21,252 nucleotides of DNA. Origin: Clostridia bacterium (GTDB taxonomy: Bacteria > Bacillota > Clostridia > Oscillospirales > Ruminococcaceae). Shown here piece by piece: positions 7,141 to 14,584 of this stretch (positions are counted from its first letter, which is position 1; every line of letters starts with the position of its first letter). The position numbers and the translations under genes are program-made. Below the pieces are notes generated by a model. That model did not search any database and had not been told where the DNA came from. It saw only the letters and a list, made by a program, of their open reading frames with translations. The stretch is from NCBI GenBank assembly GCA_021152595.1, contig JAGKVC010000054.1:1-21252 (forward strand), read 5' to 3'.

Positions 7141-8223
7141 ATGAAACTGACAGCTTTCTTATCTGCATTGATATTTACAGTATCGTTCTGTACCGCTGTA
7201 AGTGCAGAGGATGTACAGGAAACCGGTCTGACAGGCATGGACACTGCCGGAGAACCTGCCGTAACCACGCCTGCTGAATATGAAGTCACTGAGCCGCAGT
7301 CGGAATTATACGGATTTGCACCGGAAACGCCGGAGATCACACTGGAGGTCGGGGAAACCTGTCAGCTCCGTGCGGTCTGGGATGCAGACTGCTATCTCGC
7401 GGAGTCTTTACAGTTTGCATCTGACAACGGAACAGTCGCAGCGGTGACGGCAGACGGCACGATTACCGCCCGGGAAGAAGGCACTGCTCATATCCGGCTG
7501 ACCGCAAAGCTGAATCCGGAAACGGTCCGCATTGCGCAGAAGGACAGCGGTGTCCGGACGGTGACGGCTTTGGTCACGGTCACGGATCACACCAGAACAG
7601 AGGAGCAGAAAGCGCAGCTTGAAGCACTGAAAGTCAAAGAGCAGATTCTGTTCGGAGAATTCCGCCGCGCTCGCGCTGTGATTCTCGGTACGCTCGCAGC
7701 GGATGCACCGCGGATCACAATGGAGCAGATCAGCAGCATAATCGCGGAATCGGAATCGTTCGATGAAATCATGCAGAAGCTCAACGCCGCGCAGCCCTAT
7801 CCCGATTATTTCGGCGGCAGCGGTCTGACACTGATCGAATACTGGCTTGACGATCTCGGCACGGAGAAAATCCTCGTCACGTATGAGCAGTCGGATCTCA
7901 TCTATATCCGGCTGGATGAAAGCGGAAATCCGGCAGAATGGCGTTTCCTGCATCCGGCTCAGCAGCAGCCTGAAAAAGCGCCGGACACCGGTGTAATGAA
8001 CAGAACCTATTTTGCATATCATGGCGCAATGCTGAACGGCGATGTCAACTGTGACTGCATTGTGGATGTCTCAGATGCGGTGCTGGCCGCGCGCTTTGCC
8101 GCAGAGGACAACACGGCAATGATCACAGCGCAGGGCAAAATCAACGCCGACATGAATTCTGACGGCAATATCACAGGCGATGATGTGATTGCAGTTCTCC
8201 GCAAAATCGCAAAGCTCGGTTGA
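7141..8223 (+). CDS. Secreted dockerin protein with Big_2-like and PYPDY/GGSG domains (cassette 2)
   Basis: A 360-residue secreted protein with a signal peptide (1-22, cleavage after VSA). Residues about 63-148 resemble a bacterial Ig-like Big_2 domain (EITLEVGETCQLRAVW, then GTITAREEGTAHIRL). A helical segment follows, then a domain at about 155-270 shared with the anti-sigma ectodomain of the preceding gene (DAPRIT, then PYPDYFGGSGLTLIEYWLD). The C-terminal type I dockerin (300-360) has calcium loops DVNCDCIVDVSD and DMNSDGNITGDD. It starts three bases after the anti-sigma stop, with AGGAGG in the overlap region. No enzyme domain is recognised. It parallels the dockerin protein of cassette 1 in position and logic, with a different sensor-like domain. 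Confidence 0.88.
   Translation: MKLTAFLSALIFTVSFCTAVSAEDVQETGLTGMDTAGEPAVTTPAEYEVTEPQSELYGFAPETPEITLEVGETCQLRAVWDADCYLAESLQFASDNGTVAAVTADGTITAREEGTAHIRLTAKLNPETVRIAQKDSGVRTVTALVTVTDHTRTEEQKAQLEALKVKEQILFGEFRRARAVILGTLAADAPRITMEQISSIIAESESFDEIMQKLNAAQPYPDYFGGSGLTLIEYWLDDLGTEKILVTYEQSDLIYIRLDESGNPAEWRFLHPAQQQPEKAPDTGVMNRTYFAYHGAMLNGDVNCDCIVDVSDAVLAARFAAEDNTAMITAQGKINADMNSDGNITGDDVIAVLRKIAKLG
8038..8220 (+). repeat. Dockerin-coding module, copy 2
   Basis: Partner of 5230-5412. The similarity is strongest in GATGTCAACTGTGAC, in the GCGCAGGGCAAA region and in the last codons (AAAATCGCAAAGCTCG). Its nucleotides have diverged more than those of the LRR duplication, so this is an older relationship. 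Confidence 0.85.
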
Positions 8224-8240
8224 TCCTGAATAAAGACGAA

Positions 8241-8273
8241 CAGCCGCCGGTGCGCAGATAACACCGGCGGCTG
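8241..8273 (+). terminator. Terminator of cassette 2
   Basis: Stem CAGCCGCCGGTG (8241-8252) with CACCGGCGGCTG (8262-8273) and a 9-nt loop. The stem, the GAA before it and the first loop bases (CGC) are identical to those of the cassette 1 terminator. TTGCTGTTG follows, again without a clean T-run. Confidence 0.8.
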
Positions 8274-8335
8274 TTGCTGTTGATGATGATAGCAGGAATG
8301 TAAAGCAGCAGAGCATCCGGCGCATATTTCAAAAA

Positions 8336-8403
8336 TGACAGCGGACTCTGCCCGTGTGACAAATGTCATGTCAAAAACTGATTCCTGACACTGGAAAATG
8401 ACA
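8336..8403. promoter_or_regulatory. Cluster of TGACA/TGTCA elements upstream of the ABC operon
   Basis: Six TGACA pentamers on either strand fall within 68 bases: TGACA at 8336, 8357, 8386 and 8399, and TGTCA at 8364 and 8370. Two of them form the palindrome TGACA-AA-TGTCA (8357-8368). The cluster lies just upstream of the -10 box at 8416-8421, a good place for an activator or repressor. The regulator is not identifiable from the sequence. Confidence 0.4.
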
Positions 8404-8421
8404 TCCGTTTTCTGCTATAAT
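8392..8421 (+). promoter_or_regulatory. Promoter of the ABC transporter operon
   Basis: A consensus -10, TATAAT (8416-8421), is preceded by an extended TGC. The -35 region is poor (TGGAAA at 8392-8397, 18-bp spacing), which suits a promoter that needs an activator or relies on the extended -10. Confidence 0.6.
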
Positions 8422-8465
8422 GATCTCAGCAAAGGCAAACATGCCCCGTCGAAAGGAGTATCATC

Positions 8466-9416
8466 ATGGGCGAAACAGTTGTGAAACTCGATAATCTTGT
8501 CAAGCGTTACGGCGAACTGATCGCGCTCGATCATTTCAGCCTTGAAATCAAAGAGGGTGAGATCTTCGGTCTGCTCGGACCGAACGGCTCCGGCAAAACC
8601 ACGACGATTAACTGTCTGCTCTCGCTGCTTGCATATGATAAGGGCAGCATTGAGATTTTCGGCAAAAAAATGACGCCGACTTCCTATGATATCAAGCAGC
8701 AGATCGGTATTATTATGCAGGATGTCGCTGTGTTTGACGAGCTGACCGTCTACGAAAATATCGACTACTTCTGCGGTCTGTATATTCACGATAAGGCAAA
8801 GCGGAAGCAGTATGTCGAGGAGGCAATCGCATTTGTCGGACTGGAGGATTTCGTCAGGTTCCGTCCGAAGAAGCTCTCCGGCGGTCTGCTCCGGAGACTG
8901 AACATCGCTTGCGGCATCGCGCACAAGCCGCGGCTCATCATCCTCGATGAACCGACTGTCGCGGTCGATCCGCAGAGCCGCAACAAAATCTTAGAGGGTA
9001 TCGCGGAGCTGAACCGGAACGGCGCAACCGTCATTTACACCTCACATTACATGGAAGAGGTTGAGCAGCTCTGCACGCAGATCGCAATTATGGATAAGGG
9101 CAGGAAAATCGCGGAGGGCACCAAGGACGAACTCAAGCGCATGATCAAAAATACCGAGACCGTCACGATTGAAATTCTTGAGCTGCCCGATGCAGTCCGT
9201 TCTGAGATCGAAAATCTGCCGCATGTCTACGAAACCGCATACATTGACGATAAATTCACGGTACGCTGCTCCGGCGGCAGACACAATCTGATCCGCATTC
9301 TCGATGTGCTGCGGCAGAATGACCTGAGCTTCGGCCGTGTTTACACCGAGCTGCCGACGCTGAACGATGTGTTTCTTGAGATCACCGGCAAATCGCTCAG
9401 AGACAAGGAGGACTGA
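8466..9416 (+). CDS. ABC transporter ATP-binding protein
   Basis: The ATPase subunit (316 residues) that drives the two permeases encoded after it. The nucleotide-binding domain shows Walker A GPNGSGKTT (38-46), Q-loop Gln85, signature LSGG (137-140), Walker B LIILDEP with Glu162, and switch His194. About 90 residues follow the ATPase core, with a DrrA/NatA/CcmA-like C-terminal extension. This class serves ABC-2 exporters of drugs, peptides or lipids. The ATG has AAAGGAG (8452-8458) seven bases upstream. The substrate is unknown. No lantibiotic or peptide biosynthesis gene is nearby. Confidence 0.95.
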   Translation: MGETVVKLDNLVKRYGELIALDHFSLEIKEGEIFGLLGPNGSGKTTTINCLLSLLAYDKGSIEIFGKKMTPTSYDIKQQIGIIMQDVAVFDELTVYENIDYFCGLYIHDKAKRKQYVEEAIAFVGLEDFVRFRPKKLSGGLLRRLNIACGIAHKPRLIILDEPTVAVDPQSRNKILEGIAELNRNGATVIYTSHYMEEVEQLCTQIAIMDKGRKIAEGTKDELKRMIKNTETVTIEILELPDAVRSEIENLPHVYETAYIDDKFTVRCSGGRHNLIRILDVLRQNDLSFGRVYTELPTLNDVFLEITGKSLRDKED

Positions 9417-9417
9417 C

Positions 9418-10548
9418 ATGTTCCTGCATAATCTGAAATATGAGCTGTGCTGCAGTCTGCGCGTCAAGGATCTGATTATCTGGCTGATTCTGTTCCCGAT
9501 GTTCCTCGGCACGGTGTTCAAGATTGCATTCGGCAGCATCTACGAAAAGGTGGATTCCTTCTCTGCGATTCCGGCTGCTGTGGTCGAGGTGCAGGAGGAT
9601 CCGGCGCTGCATCAGGTGCTGGATTCGCTCACGGAGGGGGAGGATGCGCTGCTCGATGTGCAGTATGTCAGCGCGGACGAAGCAGATGCGCTCCTGCGCG
9701 ATGATAAGGTCAAGGGCATCCTGCATGCGGACGGCAGACTGTCCCTCAGTGTGACAGATGAGGGCTTTGAGCAGACGATGCTCCGTACATTCGCAGAGCA
9801 GTATAACGCAAACCGCACCGTTATCACCGATTGTGCAATGAATGATCCGGCTGCCGTGCCTGCGGTTGTGGAAAGTCTGCGTGCGGAGTGGAAACCCGTC
9901 ACAGATCTTCCGCTCTCAGACGGCAACCCGAACTACATGGTCGTCTATTTCACGAATCTGCTTGCAATGGTTGCAATGTATGGCTCGATCACCGGTCTGC
10001 ACATCACGATCCAGAATCAGGGCAATCTCTCGAAGCTCGGTGCGCGGAAATGCTGCTCGCCGACGCCGAAATCCATCAGCCTTTGCGCAAGCCTGCTCGG
10101 CAGTATGCTCGTGCAGTCGGTGTGCATGGTGATTGCGGTCAGTTTCCTGCATTTTATTCTGAAGATTGACTTCGGCAGCCGCCTCGGCATGGTTTATCTG
10201 ACGTCGGTTGTCGGCGGTATTCTCGGTCTTGCATTCGGCTTCTGGATCGGCTCGATCGGCAGATTCCAGACCGGCACAAAGACCGGCATCTGCTTCTGCG
10301 TTTCGATGTTCTGCTGCTTTTGCAGCGGTCTGATGGTCGGCAATATGAAAATGATCATCGCGCGCTTTGCACCGTGGTTCAACAAAATCAATCCGGCAGC
10401 GCTCATCACGGACAGTCTCTATTATCTCAATATCGACAGCGATTACAGCCGCTGGTCCGGTGCCATGATCACCATGGCGGTCATGACCGTTGTCCTGATC
10501 CTGCTCGGATTCATCATTTCAAGGAGAAAGAAATATGCAAGTCTTTAA
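9418..10548 (+). CDS. ABC-2 type transporter permease 1
   Basis: Membrane subunit of the ABC-2 exporter, 376 residues from the ATG at 9418. AAGGAGG (9405-9411) is correctly spaced before that ATG, while an in-frame ATG at 9367 lies inside the ATPase gene. Topology is typical of the ABC2_membrane_3 group. It has one N-terminal helix (about 18-38), an extracellular domain of about 140 residues, then five helices in the C-terminal half ending in FIISRRKKYASL. It starts one base after the ATPase stop. It overlaps the second permease by 14 bases. The two permeases have the same architecture, so they probably form a heterodimer. Confidence 0.9.
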   Translation: MFLHNLKYELCCSLRVKDLIIWLILFPMFLGTVFKIAFGSIYEKVDSFSAIPAAVVEVQEDPALHQVLDSLTEGEDALLDVQYVSADEADALLRDDKVKGILHADGRLSLSVTDEGFEQTMLRTFAEQYNANRTVITDCAMNDPAAVPAVVESLRAEWKPVTDLPLSDGNPNYMVVYFTNLLAMVAMYGSITGLHITIQNQGNLSKLGARKCCSPTPKSISLCASLLGSMLVQSVCMVIAVSFLHFILKIDFGSRLGMVYLTSVVGGILGLAFGFWIGSIGRFQTGTKTGICFCVSMFCCFCSGLMVGNMKMIIARFAPWFNKINPAALITDSLYYLNIDSDYSRWSGAMITMAVMTVVLILLGFIISRRKKYASL

Positions 10549-11707
10549 TGCTTTTCTCAAGGTCATGCGTTCCAAAATGTCCAGCGGCATCATTTACATT
10601 GTGATCTTTCTCGTGATTGCAGTGATCATGACAAATTCCGCGAAGACCGACGCGACAAAGGTCTTTGAGGGCAGAAAAATCGGTGTTGTGGTCTATGACG
10701 ATGACAACACCGAAGAAAGCCGCGCGCTCAAAGAATACATCGGCAAAAGGCAGGATCTGAAAGAGCTGGAACGTGACGCCGATCTGATCAAGGATACGAT
10801 CTACATGAACTGGAACGCCGAAATCCACTATGTTATGGCGATCAAAAAGGGCTATGCGGAAAAGCTGCGCTCCGGCGATTACAACGATCTCTTTGAGAAT
10901 TACCACATGCACGACAGCTACGAAAATGTCATGATGGAGCAGCTTCTGACGGAATATCTGAATACGGTCGGGGCTTATCAGGCGGGCGGCATCGCGCTCT
11001 CCGAGGCGATCAGCAGGACAGAATCCGTGCTCTCCGCGGAGACCGAAGTCACCATCCGGAACTATGACGAAAACGCAGCAGATCATGATATGTCTCCGCT
11101 CTTTGATGATTACTTCCGCTATCTGCCGTATATTCTGCTCTCTGTTCTGATCGAGGTGCTTTGTCCGGTGCTGCTGACGATGAACAAAAAGATCATCCGC
11201 TACCGCACCGACTGCTCCAGTGTCCGCCCGACATCCTATATGCTGCAAATCATTCTCGGCAGCGCGCTGTTTGTGGTGTGCATCTGGCTGATCTTCATGA
11301 TTGCAGGCACCGCATTTTTCGGCATGTTCCGCGGCAGGGCATGGCTGACGCTGCTCAACAGCTTCCTGTTTGCAATGGTTGCGGTTTCGCTTTCCGTTCT
11401 GATTGCGAGCTTCCACCCGGGCGAGCTTGTTGTCAATCTGCTCGCGCAGATTCTGGGACTCGGCATGAGCTTCCTCTGCGGCATTTTTGTCCCGATGGAG
11501 TGGCTCAGCGAAAGCGTAGCAGCCGCCGCAAAATTCCTCCCTGCATACTGGTATATTCAGGCGAATGATCTCATCTGCGGCAAGCAGGCGTTTGACGGCC
11601 ACAGGATTCTGGTCTGCATGCTGATCGAAGCGGCATTTGCAGTCGTCTTTACGCTCGCATCCATGGTGATCCGGCGATATGAGGCAGGCAAAGCTGCCGC
11701 GGCATAA
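10535..11707 (+). CDS. ABC-2 type transporter permease 2
   Basis: Second membrane subunit, 390 residues. An N-terminal helix (about 16-34, GIIYIVIFLVIAVIMT), a large extracellular segment (about 40-185) and five or six C-terminal helices give the same fold plan as permease 1. The segment LCGIFVPMEWL is typical of the ABC-2 permease core. The ATG overlaps permease 1, with AAGGAG (10521-10526) eight bases upstream. It is the last gene of the operon, followed by a terminator. The cargo is unknown. Export of an antimicrobial, a peptide or a cell-envelope component are all possible. Confidence 0.9.
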   Translation: MQVFNAFLKVMRSKMSSGIIYIVIFLVIAVIMTNSAKTDATKVFEGRKIGVVVYDDDNTEESRALKEYIGKRQDLKELERDADLIKDTIYMNWNAEIHYVMAIKKGYAEKLRSGDYNDLFENYHMHDSYENVMMEQLLTEYLNTVGAYQAGGIALSEAISRTESVLSAETEVTIRNYDENAADHDMSPLFDDYFRYLPYILLSVLIEVLCPVLLTMNKKIIRYRTDCSSVRPTSYMLQIILGSALFVVCIWLIFMIAGTAFFGMFRGRAWLTLLNSFLFAMVAVSLSVLIASFHPGELVVNLLAQILGLGMSFLCGIFVPMEWLSESVAAAAKFLPAYWYIQANDLICGKQAFDGHRILVCMLIEAAFAVVFTLASMVIRRYEAGKAAAA

Positions 11708-11718
11708 TCACAGAAAAG

Positions 11719-11740
11719 CAGCGCTCTGACCGGGGCGCTG
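11719..11740 (+). terminator. Terminator of the ABC operon
   Basis: An 8-bp stem with one G-U pair (11719-11726 CAGCGCTC with 11733-11740 GGGCGCTG) and a 6-nt loop, followed by CCTTCTTTATAT. It lies 12 bases after the permease 2 stop. Confidence 0.75.
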
Positions 11741-11782
11741 CCTTCTTTATATCCGGACGGATTCGGATGACTGCTGATCATG

Positions 11783-11811
11783 TTGACATATTTACCTGAA
11801 TATGTTATACT
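11783..11811 (+). promoter_or_regulatory. Consensus promoter of the MFS transporter gene
   Basis: TTGACA (11783-11788), exactly 17 bp, TATACT (11806-11811). The expected transcription start near 11818 rules out the in-frame ATG at 11802 as the translation start and supports 11853. Confidence 0.85.
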
Positions 11812-11852
11812 GTATAAATATCAATCTGACAATACCGGGGGGAACGCTGACA

Positions 11853-13196
11853 ATGGAATCGAAACTCAAACTGAACACATGGCAGACAATCCGTGTGGGA
11901 TTTGCATTTCTTGCAATCCTTGCATTCTGGCAGATGTACAACAATGTCATTCCGCTGATGCTGACAAAGACATTTCATATGGATAAGAGCATTTCCGGCG
12001 CGATCATGGCTGCCGATAATATACTGGCACTGTTTCTGCTGCCGCTGTTCGGCAGTCTTTCGGATCGCTGCCGGTCGAAAATGGGAAAGCGCAGACCGTT
12101 CATTCTGGGCGGCAGCATCGCGGCAGTCTTTCTGATGCTGCTGATTCCGTTTCTGGACAGCTCCTACTTCCGGAATCCAAAAGCGGCGACGAAAATCCTG
12201 TTTGTCATTGTGCTAGGATGCATTCTGGTCGCAATGGGAACGTACCGCAGTCCGGCGGTTGCACTGATGCCGGATGTGACGCCGAAGCCTCTGCGGAGCA
12301 GAGCAAATGCGATCATCAATCTGATGGGCGCGGTCGGCGGCATCATCTACCTTGTGGTTGCAAAGATCATGTATCCGTCTTCCAGAACGCAGGATGCGGC
12401 GCATGTCGATTATCTGCCGCTGTTTCTGGTCGTTGCCGGAATTATGATTCTGTCGCTGATCGTGGTGATGTTCTCTGTCAATGAGGTGGAGCTGCACGCA
12501 AAGATGCTCGCCTATGAACAGGCGCATCCGGAGGAGAATCTTGCTGTCGAGACCGAAGCACATGAGGAGAAGCTGCCGAAGGAAGTGAAGCGAAGCCTGA
12601 TTCTTCTGCTGCTCTCCGTCGCGCTCTGGTATATGGGCTACAACGCAATGGAAACATGGTTTACGACCTATGCAGATGCTGTCTGGAATCTCGGTCTGGG
12701 CGATGCCTCGCTCGGTCTGACAATCGCAACGGCAGGCGCGATTCTCTTTTTCATCCCGTCCGGCTGGGCAGCGAGCAGACTCGGCCGCCGAAAAACGATC
12801 ATGTGCGGGATTCTGCTGCTGTCGGCGGCATTTTTCGGTGTATTTGCATATACCTGTATCTCCCATGAATTCAACAGGCTTTTATACATTCTGTTCTTTC
12901 TGGTGGGTGTCGGCTGGGCGTTCATCAATGTCAATTCGCTGCCGATGGTGCTGGAAACGTGCAAAGGCTCCGAGACCGGACGGTTCACCGGCTATTACTA
13001 CACATTCAGCATGATCGCGCAAGTCGCCACACCGATCTGTGCCGGTGCGCTTCTGGAGCATGTCAGCTATATGACGCTGTTCCCGTATTGTGCAGGATTC
13101 GTGATGCTCGCATTTGTGACAATGCTCTTTGTGCGGCACGGAGATACAAAGGTACAGGCAAAGCGCGGACTGGAAGCGTTTGAGGATATGGACTGA
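11853..13196 (+). CDS. MFS transporter, SLC45/sucrose-transporter-like
   Basis: An inner-membrane carrier of 447 residues with about 12 hydrophobic helices. It has the MFS motif between helices 2 and 3 (GSLSDRCRSKMGKRRPF) and a related loop in the second half (ASRLGRRKT). This pattern, with ADNILALFLLPLFG before the motif, resembles the GPH/SLC45-like group that imports sucrose or other oligosaccharides with cations. The exact substrate cannot be told. The start at 11853 is supported by GGGGGGAA upstream and by the promoter position. It is monocistronic, with its own promoter and a shared convergent terminator. In this window it is the only obvious sugar-uptake candidate alongside the xylanase, but there is no direct link. 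Confidence 0.85.
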   Translation: MESKLKLNTWQTIRVGFAFLAILAFWQMYNNVIPLMLTKTFHMDKSISGAIMAADNILALFLLPLFGSLSDRCRSKMGKRRPFILGGSIAAVFLMLLIPFLDSSYFRNPKAATKILFVIVLGCILVAMGTYRSPAVALMPDVTPKPLRSRANAIINLMGAVGGIIYLVVAKIMYPSSRTQDAAHVDYLPLFLVVAGIMILSLIVVMFSVNEVELHAKMLAYEQAHPEENLAVETEAHEEKLPKEVKRSLILLLLSVALWYMGYNAMETWFTTYADAVWNLGLGDASLGLTIATAGAILFFIPSGWAASRLGRRKTIMCGILLLSAAFFGVFAYTCISHEFNRLLYILFFLVGVGWAFINVNSLPMVLETCKGSETGRFTGYYYTFSMIAQVATPICAGALLEHVSYMTLFPYCAGFVMLAFVTMLFVRHGDTKVQAKRGLEAFEDMD

Positions 13197-13232
13197 CAAT
13201 CCGGCTGCCGCAATTCTTATTTTTACATAAAT

Positions 13233-13267
13233 AGGCTGAGCCCGATATCAGATATCAGGCTCAGCCT
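13233..13267. terminator. Bidirectional terminator between MFS and SGNH genes
   Basis: Perfect 10-bp stem AGGCTGAGCC (13233-13242) with GGCTCAGCCT (13258-13267). The 15-nt loop contains GATATC twice. TGTTTTTTATT follows on the plus strand and ATTTATGTAAAAATAAG on the minus strand. It separates two convergent genes. Confidence 0.85.
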
Positions 13268-13273
13268 TGTTTT

Positions 13274-14584
13274 TTATTGGATTGATTCGATTGCTTCGTC
13301 AGCAGGAATCAGATCCGTTTCGGCTGCCTCTGTCTGAGCAGCTTCCGTCTCGGCTGCTTCGGTTTCCGGTGCGGCAGTTGTTTCCGTTTCCGTTGTGACG
13401 GTTCCGGTCAGCTCGTCAACATCGACGATTGTGACGATTGCATCGGTCTCTGTCAGTTCCGGAGCCGGTGCCGCATCCGCTTCTGCCTTTTCAGCAGCAC
13501 GCAGTGCAGCTTTGCGGAGTACCTTGCTGTTTTCGATCTCTTTGATCTTTGCATTGACGCATCTTGCATACGCCTTTGCGCCGTTCTCATTCGGGTGGAT
13601 CGAATATGCACTGACAAATCCGGTCTGTTCGAGATCCTGATCCTGCTTGGTCAGGATGATGCTGTTGATCCATGCATTGTCCGAATATGCCTGATGTCCG
13701 CCGTCCTGATCAAACTCGGCTTCCACATCGACAAAGTGAATCTGCATGCCCTCCGCCTTGCATTCGCTGACGATTTCGGCAATGCGGTTATTGAACTTTG
13801 TGACATTCTGATTGACGATGGTCGCTTCCTTCTCGCTGATGAGAGCGCCCTTGCCTTCCTTATCCAGCAGCTTCGGATAGCCTGCGACGAGGATCTCCGC
13901 CTGCTCGCCGGCGCGGTTTTCGATATCCTTGTATACATTCTTGATATTTGCGCGTGTGGTGCCGAATTTCTCCCAGATGCTGTCAATTTCCTTTTCGAGC
14001 TTGAGCTTGCCGCTGCCGAAGTGCAGATAGGTACTGCCTGTTGCGCAGGTGGTGATGATATCTGCAAAGCCCATATCGTTTCCGCCGATTGTCAGCGTGA
14101 CATAATCGACATCGCCGCTGACCTTGTTGAATACGTCGATCTGCTTCGGAAGCTGATAGGTGGTTTTCATGGTCTTGAACAGCGAAATGCGCTTGGAGGT
14201 TTTCTTCTCCTGTGTCTGCTTGCTGATATGCTTTGTCTCAGCGCCGGACGATGCACCGAAATACCATTTGCAGCTTGCGGAATTCGTCTCGCGGACATTG
14301 TAGTTTTTCATGGTTCCGGAAACACCGGAGAACGTCAGCAGACCGGGCCAGCTTTTGACAGAGCGGTGGGCGAGCCAGTCTTCATCATAGACACGCTGCT
14401 CCCACGGCTTTTCCTGACCGTAGAAAGCAGGGATGCCCTCACCGGATGAATAGGAATCTCCCAGCGAGACCACGACAAGCGGATCGCTGCTGCCGGATGC
14501 ACTGGCACCGAACGGCAGAACCGCGCCGAGTGTTGTGCAGGCAAGCAGTGCTGCTGCGATTTTGGTGAACAAGCTCTTTTTCAT
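13274..14584 (-). CDS. Secreted SGNH/GDSL hydrolase (SEST-like esterase)
   Basis: A 436-residue secreted hydrolase, probably an esterase acting on acyl or acetyl groups of polysaccharides or lipids. It has a signal peptide (1-29, cleavage near ASA). The SGNH core (about 35-350) contains block I LGDSYSSGEG with nucleophile Ser44, GGND with Asn169 (167-170), and SIHPNENG with His330. The residue three before the histidine is Tyr327 instead of Asp. This matches the SEST-like branch, in which a backbone carbonyl replaces the acid. The C-terminal tail (about 365-436) is an Ala/Glu/Thr-rich low-complexity segment with no dockerin or anchor. Its ATG overlaps the stop of the preceding gene (ATGA), with GGAGG upstream, so it is translationally coupled to the surface protein gene. 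Confidence 0.9.
   Translation of the reverse strand: MKKSLFTKIAAALLACTTLGAVLPFGASASGSSDPLVVVSLGDSYSSGEGIPAFYGQEKPWEQRVYDEDWLAHRSVKSWPGLLTFSGVSGTMKNYNVRETNSASCKWYFGASSGAETKHISKQTQEKKTSKRISLFKTMKTTYQLPKQIDVFNKVSGDVDYVTLTIGGNDMGFADIITTCATGSTYLHFGSGKLKLEKEIDSIWEKFGTTRANIKNVYKDIENRAGEQAEILVAGYPKLLDKEGKGALISEKEATIVNQNVTKFNNRIAEIVSECKAEGMQIHFVDVEAEFDQDGGHQAYSDNAWINSIILTKQDQDLEQTGFVSAYSIHPNENGAKAYARCVNAKIKEIENSKVLRKAALRAAEKAEADAAPAPELTETDAIVTIVDVDELTGTVTTETETTAAPETEAAETEAAQTEAAETDLIPADEAIESIQ

Noticed and set aside
11802..11852. Seventeen extra residues at the start of the MFS transporter
   Set aside because: This ATG lies between the -35 and -10 boxes. The ATG at 11853 has a purine-rich ribosome site.
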